A stretch of 64,000 nucleotides of DNA from Dryas octopetala. Lineage: Eukaryota; Streptophyta; Magnoliopsida; Rosales; Rosaceae. The stretch covers positions 31,296,698 to 31,360,697 of the forward strand of contig OY992833.1 in assembly GCA_963921425.1 (NCBI GenBank), read 5' to 3'. The number at the start of each line of letters is the position of its first letter. Position 1 is the first letter of the stretch. Below are positions 23,470-36,724 of the stretch, piece after piece. A program made the translations under genes and the position numbers. The notes under the pieces were generated by a model, which was not told the origin of the DNA, ran no database searches, and worked only from the letters and a program-made list of their open reading frames with translations.

Positions 23470-25560
23470 CAATGTTTGAGGAGCCTCCTTGGGGCTGTGA
23501 GCAATTGCTTCTAGATGACATCTTGGACATGTGTCCAAGAGTCGCTTAGTTTCTAGTTAATTTGTTTTGTTTTGGGCCTCTTGTTCCCACTCTACCCAAA
23601 AATAAAATTTTAATATTGTCTCATGTATTAAATTAAGAATAATTTGCACCATAAAATTAGTAAATAATAATGATAATTCCCGGCCCACTGCTTAATTATG
23701 AATCTGTGATGGATTAAGGAATAAATTTCTACTTTATTTGATTTGGAGGGGAAGGGATAGGATGCGATCTTGGTACATTGGCCACTTGGTCATGACTCGT
23801 GAGTCTCATGGCAAATAGATGAATGAATGCCGTGGTTATGTATCATGGAAAAAAGGAAAAGGAAGATTTAATCTTTGGTGGTGAAGACACCAAGTAATTG
23901 AGCTGTTTATATGTATTCTTCCTAATTTTTTTTCTTTCTTATTTTTTAATGTTAGTAATTTTTTCCTATTTTCGAAAATTACATCAAACTACTCTGTAGA
24001 CTACAAAACAAAATTTAATAGTATATAGGGTACTTTTGGAAAGTATTCACAACAACCATAGAAAGAAACCAAACTAGCCGAACTACACAAATGATGAACG
24101 ATAATTCTAAATCTTTTGTATACCACCTTTTTTTTATGTCGAGTTTTTCCTTTTGGCTAAAAAAAAAAAGTGTTATATAATTAATGGTCATATGAATCAT
24201 ATCTACTAATCTACACTAGCATATACGAGATCACTGAGATTAAAACGAGTAAAATATATGATAACAAATAAAGATAAGTATGTTGAATAATAAATTGATA
24301 GTAAACATTAAGATTTTCTTACCTTTTATTGTGAGAGATGTTTCTTTAAATAATATAAATTTTTTGACTAAAAGGTCAACGGCACCCTAAAACTCTAAAA
24401 GTACGCCACAAAATCCATTAAGATAATGATGAGTAAATTGGAATAAAGACGAGACACGCGGGATGTGCTCCCGTAGTCACCGTCGGAGTTAAGAGAATAT
24501 TCTATAAAGAAAAGAAAAACGCAGCTGGCAAGCATATCAACTCCATGACATGTCGGACACGTGTCCATGGGGTCAATATAGTGAACCAGAACAATTTAGC
24601 TTTTGGAAATGATTCATTTTTTATTATTATAATAAGCATTACCTCATAACAATGACACCTATTCTCTACTATCATAGATGGTTAAACACATATTACCCAT
24701 TTATGATAGTTGGTAATCCTCGTCACAATCTTTTTGTGGTGGACAAAAATGGACTTTTTGAAAAATTGTTTTATGGCACTTGTGTAGACATTATGTGCTA
24801 TATATGTTTTAAAAAATTATTAATTTAAAGAAAAAATCACATATCAGTATATTATTATAATTTATATATCGCACCATACACATGTCACAACTATAGTAAG
24901 CCTATCAGTTGCTTGTCCTTCATCCATTTATCGGACATTAGTTGGCTAAGTCAAAGTGAGGCTGAGCTGTTCTGATTCTGGGTTGGGTGGCCTGTCGTTA
25001 TTATCAGAAGGAATTCTTCAACTAAACTTGTCTTGAATCCGATTATCGGAATATCTTTATCCAATAATGTCAGACTGTTCAACAAATTTGCAACAAAGTA
25101 GCAGCTAGATTCTCACAAGTTTATGTAACCTTATATAAAACAAGAGATGAAGAAACACGTGCAATGTGGCACGTGACATTGACCAAAATCGATTTAGCCA
25201 AATATTTATCCTAGGGTCTGCATTTGAGAGATAAACTGGACCGCATCAAAGGCTCAATCATCTGACCATTTCCTTAAACCTACACTAAAACTCCACAAAA
25301 ATGAAACAAATCTGAATCAAGCCCAAAAACAAGAAGGATGAGCATTAAAAAGATCACCTCTTTCTTTAGTATTTTCTGTCTACTCGCGTCTCCACAACTT
25401 CTAAAGCACCACAACAATTTAAACTATTTAAACTTAAAAGTTGGCGTAAAATGCACAAGCCTTACAAGAAGAGCAAACACGAAGCAGAAGGCCGGAGGAA
25501 TCAACACTACACTACAAGCCATTTGAAATCTTCAACATAACTCAACTACTTGCTGTACCT
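23470..25560. other. Intergenic, no gene seen
   Basis: AT-rich DNA without a recognisable gene. The right end should hold the 3' UTR of the TMK gene. Confidence 0.55.
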
Positions 25561-28500
25561 TTACCGCCCATCCGTAGATGTAAAAGACTCTGCAAATCCA
25601 GATGGCCGAGTAGGTATGCTGGTTTGGGTATTATCCCCGCTGGCAAAGAATGATGAAGAAGAAGAAGATTCATCCAGGTTGCTATTGCCCTCAAAAGCCT
25701 GCCACTTCTTTAGTGCTTGTGGTAAGGTCATATCAAGGTCGATCCCATACATATCATCAGAATCTTCAGGTTCAGATGGTTTCCAATGCTCAACAAGCGA
25801 CGAAAGTACATTGACTGCATGACCCATGTCAGGCCTCTGGTAGGACTCCCTTGCGCTGCAATGGCCAGCAAGCTCAGCAACAGTGCGAATACTAGAAAGA
25901 GTTTCCTCGTTGAGATCAATTGCTGGGTCAATGGCCTTGTGGAATGTATCCTTGTTAATGAGCATTCTGCGGAACCATGTGACTAGGTGCAAGCTCTCCT
26001 CAGGCTGGCTTTCATCAATTGCTCTTCTCCCTGTTATCAACTCCATCAAAATCACCCCAAAGCTGTACACATCTACCTTGAGTGAAATCCGACCAGTTGC
26101 TGATACATCCAAAAATTGTGATTCTAGTTAGTGCCTTCAATATTTATTAAATGACCATACAAGGAAACAAGTACAACAAACTTTGAGCATGAATGTTGGA
26201 AGGTTATTAGCAAGGAGAAAGAACACTACATAAGAGCATTTTTGTCATTTGTATAACAAAACAATATTGAGACATTTGACCACCCCACAAAGAGCACAAT
26301 AATCCTAGACCTGCTAAACATGTTAGAAAATATAAATGCTTGGTGTAGACAGAAACTAACCATCTCAGTCATTTTTTTTCCCTTCACATTCCTTGATTTT
26401 GACAAATAAACACTACTGCATTCACAGCATGCCAAAATATCCTTGTCGAATCAAGGATTGCAAATGTGAAGTTTAGTATGTGTGCAGTGCAGTAAAATTA
26501 CTTTAGTCCAATGTGTGTGGATGAGCATACCAAAGTCCCATACAGTCAGATAAAATATAGTGCGAGTCCCAACCTGAAGTCATCACATTTTCATGATAAA
26601 AATACTATTTCAACAGTTATGTTCTGGTCACTGATTTCCTGTGGTGGCTTTGTTAGTTGATCAAAGCATAATCAGTGAGATATAATCACACACTCGTCTT
26701 TGTTTATTGAACAACACCATTTACACGAATATCTAATCCTACATTATAAAAGCAAACACTTTGACACTTCAAATTTGAAAAGAATAGTGCATATAAAAAA
26801 AATTTTACCTGCATATTCTGGAGCCAAATAGCCAAAAGTTCCTGCTAGTCTCGTCTCAATTGAGGCTTTCCCTTCTGGAGCAAGACGAACCAGTCCAAAG
26901 TCTGCTACTTTAGCCCGCATATCATCTCCAAGTAAGATGTTTGAAGGCTTGAGATCCCTATGAATGAAAGTCTGGTGGGCTAAACCATGTAGGTATTCAA
27001 CCCCTCTTGCAACATCCAAGGCAATGGTCAGCCTTCTAGTCCATTCAAGTGGCTTCAGCCCTTCCTCTTTCCAGTTGAACAAATGCTTACTCAGAGTTCC
27101 TTGAGGCATGAATTCATAGACAAGAAGCCTCTCATTTCCGTCCAAACAATACCCAAGAAGTCCAACCAAGTGGCGGTGTCGGACCTTAGTAAGAACTGCA
27201 ATCTCAGACTTGAACTCATTTAGACCCTTATCGGCCACCACTCCAGATTCCATCCTCTTGACTGCAATCTTCGTCCCATCATGTAATTCCCCTTTGTACA
27301 CTGTTCCAAAACCCCCTTTTCCCAATATATTATCTTCGCTGAAATTATTGGTCACATTCCTCAAAACTTGGATGGAAATAACCATACTTCCAGCCTCAAC
27401 CACATGAATGTCATTAGGTCCACTACTTGTGGGGCTATTATGCGACTCACTTCCACCGCCATTAACCCTAGAGCTAGCAACCGTGATCTTTACTGCATTT
27501 TGATCACCAGAGTGACGGGGATGTATTACCAATGCATTTGGACTTTGAACTCTGCCAGAACGCTTAGGTTTTCTCTTAATCAGACAGAAAGCAAGAAACC
27601 CAAGTACAAGCAATCCAGCAACACTGCCGATGACAACCCCAACAACCACCCCGGTCCTAGATTTCTTATTAGAACTTTCAGAACCGTCACCCCCACCATC
27701 TCCAGGTGGAGAATTAGGACCTGGAGGTGAAGGATCCTTACCGATATCAGGGTTCCCCTCTGTTCTCACAACCACATTTGGTTTAAACTCCGGTACTTTA
27801 CCATAAAGTCGATTGTTCCGAAGATCTAGATCTTTAAGGTTGGGCAGTTTTGTAAGCTCCAATGGTATAGTACCCGTGAGATTATTGTTAGCAAGTGTCA
27901 AATTTCGCAAGGACTCAAGCATAGAAAAATTGGAAGAAATTGTACCCGTGAGACTCATGTTCTGAAAATTGATAAGAGTAATGTTTTGTCCAGTACACAC
28001 AACCCCCATCCATTTACCAGTACTAGGACAAGGATCATTCCCTTTCCAACTGTCTGCAAAAGCATAAGGGTAACCCATGTCCTTGATGATGGATAGCAAA
28101 ATATTAACGCGGGGATCGCAACCAGAATCAGATTTATCCGTGCAAAAGTTATTAATCCCCATCATATCCACCTGAACGGTACCAGGAAACTGAGGCATCG
28201 GTCCTTGAAGATGATTGTTGGTCAAATTGACAGAAGAAAGGGATTTAAGTTTCACCAAAGACTCTGGAACAATGCCAGTGAGCTTGTTATCCCTAAAACT
28301 AACTGTGGTTAAGAATTGCAAGTTTGAAAAATCGGGTATAGGACCGGTAAATTGATTCCCATGTAACCAAACATCATGCAAATTAGTCATGTTCTGTAAC
28401 ACATCAATAGTACCATTAAGCTGTTGGCCATTCAACCAAAGGGACCGAATGTTGGAAGTCGAAAAACTCGCAGGCAATTCGCCTTCGAGCTCATTCATGG

Positions 28501-29083
28501 CCATATGCAATTCATTCAAACTTGGGAAAGTTTCTTTCGAAAAGATATCGGGGATTTTACCGGCAATGTTGGCTTTGTTGGCCGAGAAATTCGTAAGGGA
28601 CACGGCGTCTTTGAGACTGTCCGGAATCCGCCACGGCGCGAAGGAGTTGTAGTCGATATTGATATTGGCAAGGCTCTGTAGTCCGGTGAAGAAATCTTCC
28701 GGGAACGAAGTGAAATTGTTGTCGTGGGCGAGAAGAACCTGAAACGATTGCAACCCGGATAGGCTTGGGAAGTCTCCGCTGAGTTGGTTTTGCTGAACTT
28801 CCAATCGCTCCAATTTCGTCAGGTTTCGAATTGTGGCTGGGAGTTTGCCCGTAAGTTTTTGCTTCCCTATTTGGATGCTCCGGACGGTGTTATCGTCTTT
28901 GTTGCAGCTTACTTGGGGCCATTTACAGTAATCGGAGCCGGCGGACCATCCGAGACTGTTGGAACCGATGCTTTTTCTGAGATCTTCCATGGCTGCGCTT
29001 TCTTCAGTGGACTGGGACTGCACCGGTGCACACAGTGCAAAGAAAAGGACCACAACCCAGAAACCCATATGGGGTTCCTTCAT
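25561..29083 (-). CDS. TMK1: TMK-type leucine-rich-repeat receptor kinase
   Basis: Two exons, 29083-26809 and 26099-25561, joined within an alanine codon ([13 protein letters not shown]), give 937 residues, close to Arabidopsis TMK1. The order is: signal peptide (about 1-23); a first LRR block; a non-LRR cysteine island ([14 protein letters not shown]...[15 protein letters not shown]); a second LRR block; a Pro/Gly-rich linker; a membrane segment (about 479-501, [18 protein letters not shown]); and a cytoplasmic Ser/Thr kinase with [11 protein letters not shown] (about 584), [16 protein letters not shown] and DFGLV. All catalytic motifs are intact, so it should be active. TMKs act at the plasma membrane in auxin-linked growth signalling. 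The single intron inside the kinase activation region is the usual place for this family. TMK1 versus a close paralogue is not resolved. Confidence 0.93.
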
Positions 29084-29776
29084 GTTTTCCGGGAAAATCA
29101 GAGAGAAAGTGGAGGAAAACAGAGTTTAAAGAAAGTCTCTATGGAGGAACAGTAGATTGATTCCTCTAGGGTTTATGGGTTGTGTTTGAACAATGTTGGC
29201 GTTGGAGTCAATAATCTTTTGAAAGTGACTTTGGAGGAATGGAGAGAAGAAACGGCGGAGATAGGGGAAGAAAATTTGGTAGGGAAAAAAAAAGGCGCGT
29301 TTGGTCTTAATTGCGTTGTGGGGGGTGGTTTGTGTGCTTTGAATGAGAGAAGAAGCGTTTGTCAGGTTTTTGTGCTTTGCTTTTTTATTTTATTTTTTGG
29401 GATATTTTGTGTGTTCGTTTTGGTATTTGTTTGGGTTGGGATTTGGGAACAGAGAAAAACAGTTGGCATGCGAGAACAACGATTTACGTGTGGGGGCTTT
29501 GTTTTCGGTTTCCAATGGTGAGTTATGGAGGTTTTGAAATAGATGGCCTCTCAGGATACCCCTTTCACATTTCTAGTTTTGTTACTTGTTCTCACCCATG
29601 CCAGTATGCCACTACACGTAATCTCCCTCTAACACTCTATAATTAGTGGACATTGGATAAGCGGCTTAGCTGTCTTTCATTATCATTTTCTGTCCCAAAT
29701 AGAAAATGAAAAAAAAAATTGGAAAAGAAAAAAAGAGGATCCTCCTGTAGTCCAGTTGAGTGTTGATTTTATACAT

Positions 29777-30907
29777 TTATTCAGAAGGCTTAATTATCGA
29801 TTTACCATCCAAAATTGTAACTCATTCCCACTTTACCACCTGAAAGTTTTTTTGTCCCAGATTACCACCTGTAACTTACATCCATGTCCCATTTTACCTT
29901 ATTCTGTCAACAATTCCGTTAATGCTGACGATCTGGCCGTTAATGCTGACGTGGCGCGCTAGATGTGCGCCACGTGTCACATATTTTTTTATTTTTTCGC
30001 ATTTTTTTATTTTTTTATTTTTATAAACTTTGAAAATTCATTAAAAATAGCTCCGAACTCAGAAAAATACACGAAAAATTCCTACGAACTCGTCTTGACT
30101 AGCACCAATTTTCTATAAAGTTAAATTACCAATTTGCCCTCTAAAAATTTTCAAAAAAATTAGAAAGTTCAAATTTATTTCTAAAAAATTAAAATAAATT
30201 TTCCTCTATTAAATAAATTCTAGAAAAAATTCTAGAATTTTCGTAAACTCTTGGACAAATTCTCAAAAATATTTTGAAAAATTACCAAAAGCTTGTTTTA
30301 GAGAATTATTTCGAGACTTTACAGAAATTTTAGAATTTTTCTAGAATTTATTTTATAGGGAATTTTATTTTTCTCTAAGACCGAGAGGTCTATTGGGTAG
30401 CAAGTGTTCACGAGAAAGGTAATGTTAGTTTTTAGAAGACTAACGGTGCAGACCTCATATTTTTTGGAGTTCGGGAGATTATTCTATGAATTTTCAAAGA
30501 GTCTAGAGTATTTTAATTTTTTAGAAATAAATTTGGACTTTCCAAATTTTTTGGAAATTTTTAGAGGGAAAATTGGAATTTTGACCCCATAGTAAATTAG
30601 TACTAGTTAAGACAAGTCGGTAGGAATTTTCCGTATATTTTTCTAAGTTCGGAGCTATTTTTAATTAATTTTCAAAGTTTATAAAAATAGAAAAATCAAA
30701 AAAATCAAAAAATATAAAAAAGATGTAACACGTGGCGCACATCCAGCGCACCACGTCAGCATTAACGGAATTGTTGACGGAACAAGGTAAAATGGGACAC
30801 GGATGTAAGTTACAGGTGGTAATCTGGGACAAAAAAACTTTCAGGTGATAAAGTGGGAATGAGTTACAATTTTGGGTAGTAAATCGATAATTAAGCCTTA
30901 TTCAGAA
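29777..30907. mobile_element. Fold-back Mutator-like non-autonomous element, 10-bp target duplication
   Basis: The element spans 29787-30897 (1111 bp) and is flanked by the perfect direct repeat TTATTCAGAA (29777-29786 and 30898-30907). Both ends start GGCTTAATTATCGATTTAC and the inverted arms continue for several hundred bases, covering most of the element. The outer 190 or so bases of each arm are highly similar; the inner AT-rich arms are more diverged. A 9-10 bp duplication with long TIRs is the Mutator/MULE pattern. No transposase is present. It lies upstream of the TMK gene. A transcript through it would fold into a very long hairpin. Confidence 0.85.
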
Positions 30908-31352
30908 ATAAGCCGTGTGAACCCTCGTTGTATAATTTGAAGCCAGAATCCAGCAATAAAATAATGGATTTGGAGTAAAAAAATTTGGGATTTGGAGTAA
31001 ATAATATAAATATATTTGGGAACTTACCAACCATTCTGAAGGTAGCATTGATCTGCGCCTGACTTGTCTGATTCCATATTAATATTATAGTTTAATGCTC
31101 TTTTAAGATACACTAAGTACTTTTTGCTGGTAAAGGCTATAGTTTCTTTTGTAATTGTCTCATATAATCATATTTCACGCTTATTGTCTTTCCTTTGCAA
31201 TGTTAAACAACTTTTAATATTTTTTATTCCATTTTAAAACAAAATTATTTTCTATTCATTAAAGAGTCAACTCCAATTCCAACTCAAATCTTGGCCACCC
31301 AAAAATATTCACGTTAATATAATAATGTAAGATTTAGGTTGTTTAACAAGAA

Positions 31353-31425
31353 TCCGTTGTAGTCTAGTTGGTCAGGATACTCGGCTCTCACCCGAGAGAC
31401 CCGGGTTCAAGTCCCGGCAACGGAA
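31353..31425 (+). tRNA. tRNA-Glu (anticodon CTC)
   Basis: Acceptor arms TCCGTTG (31353-31359) and CAACGGA (31418-31424) pair perfectly, with discriminator A at 31425. The anticodon stem CTCGG/CCGAG frames the loop CTCTCAC with anticodon CTC. The T arm CCGGG-TTCAAGT-CCCGG is perfect, and A-box and B-box (GGTTCAAGTCC) promoters are present. There is no intron. It looks functional. Confidence 0.97.
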
Positions 31426-31427
31426 TG

Positions 31428-31431
31428 TTTT
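31428..31431 (+). terminator. RNA polymerase III terminator of the tRNA-Glu gene
   Basis: TTTT three bases after the discriminator base; a longer T run follows at about 31447. Confidence 0.75.
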
Positions 31432-33520
31432 GTGTGTTTTCCAGATTTTTTTTTTTTTTTCGGTTTTTTGAACGAGCTTATTTGTATGGGTAGTTTGGAT
31501 ACTTGGATCATCGAAGTGACCCCTCTGCCTGTCAAAGAAGGTTGAATTTCTTTATCTATCTTATTTTACTATTTTTCAGAGAAAGGTTCGCACTTCTCCA
31601 AGTGGTAAAGGAAATTTCCAAATTATTTACCTTTATGGTAAAATTTTCAAAGTATTGTAAATCCATTTATTCAATCATTTGCGTCCATATCGGGCGTATC
31701 ATATTAATAGAGTATTGAAAATTTGAAATATGTGATATATATTCACTAATTAGTGGTTAGGAAAACATAAAATATTAGAAGTGTATAGTTTTTGCCTTTT
31801 TGGTCCTCAGGACTCATGGAAATATTGAAATGCAAAATTGTGTAAAGAGAACAAAAATCAATCTTGCTTGACTCTAATGGTTAGGACTTGGGATTGTGAA
31901 GAGTAGATGACAATGTCTTAAATGCCCATTGCACTGCATGCCCACATTCAAAGTGGTAGTGGTAGAGAATAGAGATGTTCAATAGGATGAAATTAACATC
32001 AACTTATTCTTTGGGGCATCCATGAGGACCATGATCCAGGTGGTACAATAAATTTACATTAATAACTGGTCCGATGTGACTAGTGCACATGTATAATGGG
32101 GTCCTCGCATTTGTTCTTGTGTCTCATTTGTTGAAATATGAAAAAATGGGTCTGGAAAAGCCAATGTTACATAATAATATAATGGATTTTCCACAAATGT
32201 TTTCAACTTGGCTAATGGCTATTCTGGAATTTGGATTTTCCATGATGACGAATCTGGGAATTAGATTGAAAGGAAATATAAGAAGGAAAGCGACTCCATG
32301 CCATTCGATTACACATAGTTTCTATCTGTATAGTTTCCTAGGTGGATGTGGATACAGTCATACAGTGCATGCATGCTCCCAAACTTGACACTTCTTTGCA
32401 ATTGGCGTTTGTGCTGCTTAAAAGGTTTCCAGCTAATTTTGGATATGACACTAAAATCTGGAATTATATAAAATCTTCCTGATATGATATGACAATCTTT
32501 TTTTTTTAATGCTTTATCAATTATGCATATAGCATTTCTTCATTTGAAATAATAAGTATTACAAAATTTATATGCGATGACTGACAAAATGGGCTCTCGA
32601 TATAAACAACATGGCCCAGACGCTGCAACGACCCAACAAGTATCAAATAAAAGGCACAAGCCCAATATAAGTGATGACAAGCCCACGATAATACAAGTCC
32701 ATATGCACGTGACAATATGTTCAGTCCATGTACATATTGTATGGTTGAAAAGGGTGCACACACAACTACACAAGCCCAAAATAGTACCGAGAACGTACAT
32801 GATGTTGGTCCGCCGTTGGAAAACTTCTTTTTTTTTTTCACGCAAAAAATGTGAACTAATAATCTAATTTTTTGCAATGCATACACCACATTTGGTATAT
32901 TTTTAACACTTGATTTTCTAGTTTTTAACTTATTTCGAAAATGTATGTATATGTACTTATCTTAAAATTACCTAATTTTCTAGTTCTTAACGTCCATTTA
33001 AAAGTTTGAAATATCTTTGTTTTTTTTATAAGATATATGTATCTTTGTAAAAAATAAATAAATAATACATGAACAAAAAAAATATAAAACTCTTTTTAAA
33101 TTAATAAATATTTATTTATTAATACATTAATAAATTATTTATTTATTGATACATTAATAAATTATTTATTTATTGATATATAAATAACCCCTCTAAAATA
33201 ATAATTTTTCTTAGCCTCCGTAGTATTAATTTATAGGAATTGTAGATGGTAAATTTGATGAGAGAAGTAAGAAAAACCAAGGTAGTGAATAATGATTGAC
33301 AAAATTATTTTTAAAAATCTAGTAATTCATATGATTTTCACCTTTACCCATGTCAATTAGAGGAATCACCATTTTGAATGATTCCAAATTACAATGCATA
33401 ACGAAAGCAAGTCTCTTTAATTAAGCAAACAGTTTTATATATATTTAATCATTAAAACCCTTTTGATAATATGGAGAGGCTCACAAGTCACATCACGTTC
33501 ATCATACAAAAGATTTTTCT
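31432..33520. other. Intergenic, no gene seen
   Basis: No conserved frame. A 27-bp unit is repeated in tandem about twice at 33123-33177, in a strongly AT-rich stretch. Confidence 0.55.
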
Positions 33521-33523
33521 CAC

Positions 33524-33563
33524 ACAAGAATCTTTTTTTTTTTTTTGGACAGAAACAAGAATC
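33524..33563 (-). mobile_element. Possible poly(A) micro-insertion, 9-bp target duplication
   Basis: ACAAGAATC occurs at 33524-33532 and 33555-33563. Between them is a run of 14 T followed by GGACAGAA, which on the minus strand is TTCTGTCC and 14 A. This is the weakest of the five similar sites, because the direct repeat is short and the body ends TCC rather than GGC. Confidence 0.4.
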
Positions 33564-33594
33564 CTAGGTCTGAGTGGATTCAATTATATAAGTT

Positions 33595-34303
33595 ATAACT
33601 TATGGACAAGGATCCTCTGCCAAACTTTTCCTACCAGACTTGTGCCAGCCTTTTGATCTTGACCATTGAAAGGATCCAATGGTCATGACTGAACAACATT
33701 TTTAAAGCCAACCTACTATATAAAAATAAAACTAAAATAAAAAAATGCATAAACAATTCTCAGCCCCATCCCCAACTCACCTCCCTCCCTCTCCGGCCAC
33801 CAGCAGCCCCACCGCCGGCGACCCCACTGCTGCATCTCTCTGAGAGAGCGCTCAAGCTAAAACAAGAAATATGAGATTTGGGAAGGGGAAGAAAGAGAAA
33901 AGGCGATCTAAAAGTGTGAAAACGTCACGGATTTGCAGAGAGAGTGAGAGTCAAAGCTCTTTCACAAAGGCTTTTGTTTCTCTCTCTTAATCCCTCCCTT
34001 CAATCCTTCTCTTCTTTTCTTTCTTTCTATTTTTAAATCCAAAATTTTCTTTTTAGAGAGAGATGCAGCAGTGGGGTCGCCGGCGGTAGGGCTGCTGGTG
34101 GCCGGAGAGGGAGGGAGGTGAGTTGGGGATGGGCTGAGAATTGTTTCTGCATTTTTTTTATTTTAGTTTTATTTTTATATAGTAGGTTGGCCTTAAAAAT
34201 GTTGTGCAGTCATGACCATTGGATCCTTTCAATGGTCAAGATCAAAAGGCTGGCACAAGTCTGGTAGGAAAAGTTTGGCAGAGGATCCTTGTCCATAACT
34301 TAT
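33595..34303. mobile_element. Fold-back Mutator-like non-autonomous element, 9-bp target duplication
   Basis: The element spans 33604-34294 (691 bp) and is flanked by ATAACTTAT (33595-33603 and 34295-34303). Its ends start GGACAAGGATCCTCTGCC, and the inverted arms of roughly 250 bp are nearly identical, suggesting recent origin. The arms include a GC-rich block with GCCACCAGCAGCCC on one side and its complement on the other. No transposase is present. A 9-bp duplication with long TIRs is the Mutator-like pattern. It sits about 370 bp upstream of the EG45-like gene, so it could influence that promoter. Confidence 0.85.
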
Positions 34304-34552
34304 AAGCTATAACTTCTATATGTAACAGAATCTTAATTTGAGACCAACCCCATACAAAATTTTTTAAAAATTAAACATTTAAACATGACTTTGTTTATTT
34401 CACATCCACTAACGGAAAAATAATATAAACTAACTAATCAAAATATAAATACATTTAACTTAAATTTCCTTAAGTAATTTTTCAATATGTCATGTGAAAG
34501 CTCCACATTAAAATGCATATAATTTATTTGCACAGTATAGAAAAACTTGTAT

Positions 34553-34560
34553 TATAAATA
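34553..34560 (+). promoter_or_regulatory. TATA box of the EG45-like gene
   Basis: TATAAATA 104 bases upstream of the ATG at 34664; a start about 30 bases downstream would give a leader of about 75 bases. Confidence 0.65.
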
Positions 34561-34663
34561 GATAGCAAATGAATAAGAGCATTATCGAGCATCATTAACA
34601 CTAGTAATTGTAAGTTCATTAATTAGAGGTAATTAAGCTAGTACAAGAAAGAAATTAATAATC

Positions 34664-35190
34664 ATGGCAATGGTACACAACCTCTTCATTGTCACAGCAA
34701 CAGTATTAGTCTTTTGCTTGTTTTCAAGGTCAGCTGTTGCAACGATAGGGAAAGCAACCTACTATAATCCTCATCTCACCACCGGCTATACCCGTAAGCT
34801 TCTATTAGAAAATAATCAATTGAAATTGAAATGATACATATAAATGTAATTTTGTTAATACTAATATTGAATATATTTGATTACTACTTTTGACGTATAG
34901 CTTCTGCTTGTCATGGGAGCAAATACGAGGGGGTTATGGTTGCAGCTGCTAGCAAGGAGTTGTACGGAAATCGAGCTATTTGTGGAAAGAAATTAAAGGT
35001 GACGTGTCTAAGTGCAGCATATAAATCGGGCCGAAACCCTTGCAAACCGAACAACGTGGTGTATGTGAATGTTGTGGACTTATGCCCCGGCTGTCATGGC
35101 CAACACTTTGACTTGTCTAGACATGCTTTCCAATCCATTGCAGACTTAACTGCAGGAAAGATTAAGATAGACTTTCAACTCCTGGCCTAA
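34664..35190 (+). CDS. EG45-like domain protein (plant natriuretic peptide / p12-like)
   Basis: Two exons, 34664-34793 and 34901-35190, give 139 residues, the usual size for this family. A signal peptide (about 1-26, with hydrophobic LFIVTATVLVFCLF and a cut after SAVA) sends it to the apoplast. The mature part is a double-psi beta-barrel of the expansin/barwin fold with family signatures: GKATYYNP, SACHG, MVAAASKELYGN, CGKKLKVTC, VVDLCPGC and FDLSRHAFQSIA. The six cysteines should form disulfides. It lacks the expansin cellulose-binding domain, so wall loosening is not expected. Relatives (blight-associated p12, plant natriuretic peptides) are stress-linked and affect ion and water balance. 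The exact role here is not known. Confidence 0.9.
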
Positions 35191-35314
35191 GATGAATCAT
35201 CATTTTACCAATCATCTTTTTGATAAAAGATCTAAGACCCACATATATGAGCCTTATTTTTATTAGAAAATTGATCCACAGGATGATTGGTTAAAATAAT
35301 CCATATAGTTTTAT

Positions 35315-35345
<31 letters not shown>

Positions 35346-36724
35346 GTGTCACGTGTCATGTGTGTGTGAAATCTTTTGTGTTTTATTTTTTTCTTTTTCT
35401 GCATGTCCTATGTATTAAATAATATAAGGTACTTGTGAACGTTTTCAGTTGTGTAAGGGACCAAGGGTGGATATATATGCATCAGTTGGAAAGCGAATGC
35501 TTAATGTATTAATTGTGTGTATAATAAATAATATGCATTAAACTTTAGTTAAACATGTTGGTTAGTTTTGTTTTGAGCAAATTATGTGAAAAATATTGAG
35601 ATTTATGTGAAACTATGAATTTCTCAGTATAACAAGTTAAATAACCACACATTGTGATCATGTACCGTGACAATTCATAACTATGTTTTCTTCAATGAAG
35701 AAAGTGACTGACGTCACATTTGAATTTTTTTGTAGCATTTATTTTTTATTCACAAGATTCTGTCCCTTTGAGCTCAAATTCTTCTTTGTTTCAGCTAACT
35801 TGTAAGCATTATAGTTATTCAAAGTGGAACTCATTAATTACAAATAATATTTCATGTTATTGAGCAAATAGTTTACTCTTTCTCTTTGTCAATGAGTACA
35901 ATTTTAAGTCTTTTAACAACACTGAACCTTTTGATTTATATTTTGATGATGGCTTTGACGGCATCGATAAAAAAATACTTACAGCCATCAGATTATATTT
36001 TGATGGCTTTTCGTTTGCTCTATAGCCTCTATAGAATAGCTTTCTTACATGTAATATGGGGTAAAAGTTGCAACGGTAACTAGCAATATTGTTCTCCAAT
36101 CTATCATTGTCAAGTCAGAGGACAACAGTTTTCTATGTTGTAGACATGATATTTGCATCTGAAACACAACCCAAACTTAACATAATTATTTAGCCTAATG
36201 GCTATGATTTATCCAGAAATGGGGAGAAAAATGAAAAAATCCACAAAAAACCAAAACTACTTGTACATGGGTTCCTGAAACATTAAATGAACATGGAGAT
36301 TGGTTCATTCCTAACAATTTCTTTTTGGAAGTACATTCAATTTGTTATACAAGAGAATGATACAAATCAAGGTGTTGAATTCAACCTCTTCCTTAGAAGA
36401 AAGATCCGAAGAAGGCATACAAAAATAAAATGATTTACACATTTTGCTCCTTCCCCCTTCCAAGGATCCTGAACATATACAAGTGGGAATGGAGGTTCTG
36501 TAGTATACATGTACGTGGATGCTAATCAAGTTAAAAACTTTAAAGTTGGTAAGAAATGATTACTCAAACCTGTATTCAACGCATTAGGAATCATCAAAAT
36601 TCTAGGACCAACTGTTGCATGCCCTTCCTCTGCAGAATATCGAAAAATTTCTGGTAACAACCGACCAACTTACATCTCTGCAGATTTGAATTTTGAAGCT
36701 TCCACGAAGGAGTAGACGATCTTG
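35191..36724. other. Intergenic, no gene seen
   Basis: Holds the 3' UTR of the EG45-like gene, a (TA)n run near 35327-35345, and the 3' UTR of the histidine kinase gene at the right end. No conserved frame. Confidence 0.55.

Noticed and set aside
24150-24175. GGCT-A11 run resembling the micro-insertions
   Set aside because: The body looks similar but there is no direct repeat on the two sides.
29180-29521. Frame of 113 codons upstream of the TMK gene on the opposite strand
   Set aside because: It lies in leader/promoter sequence, is hydrophobic by T-richness, and shows no recognisable motif.
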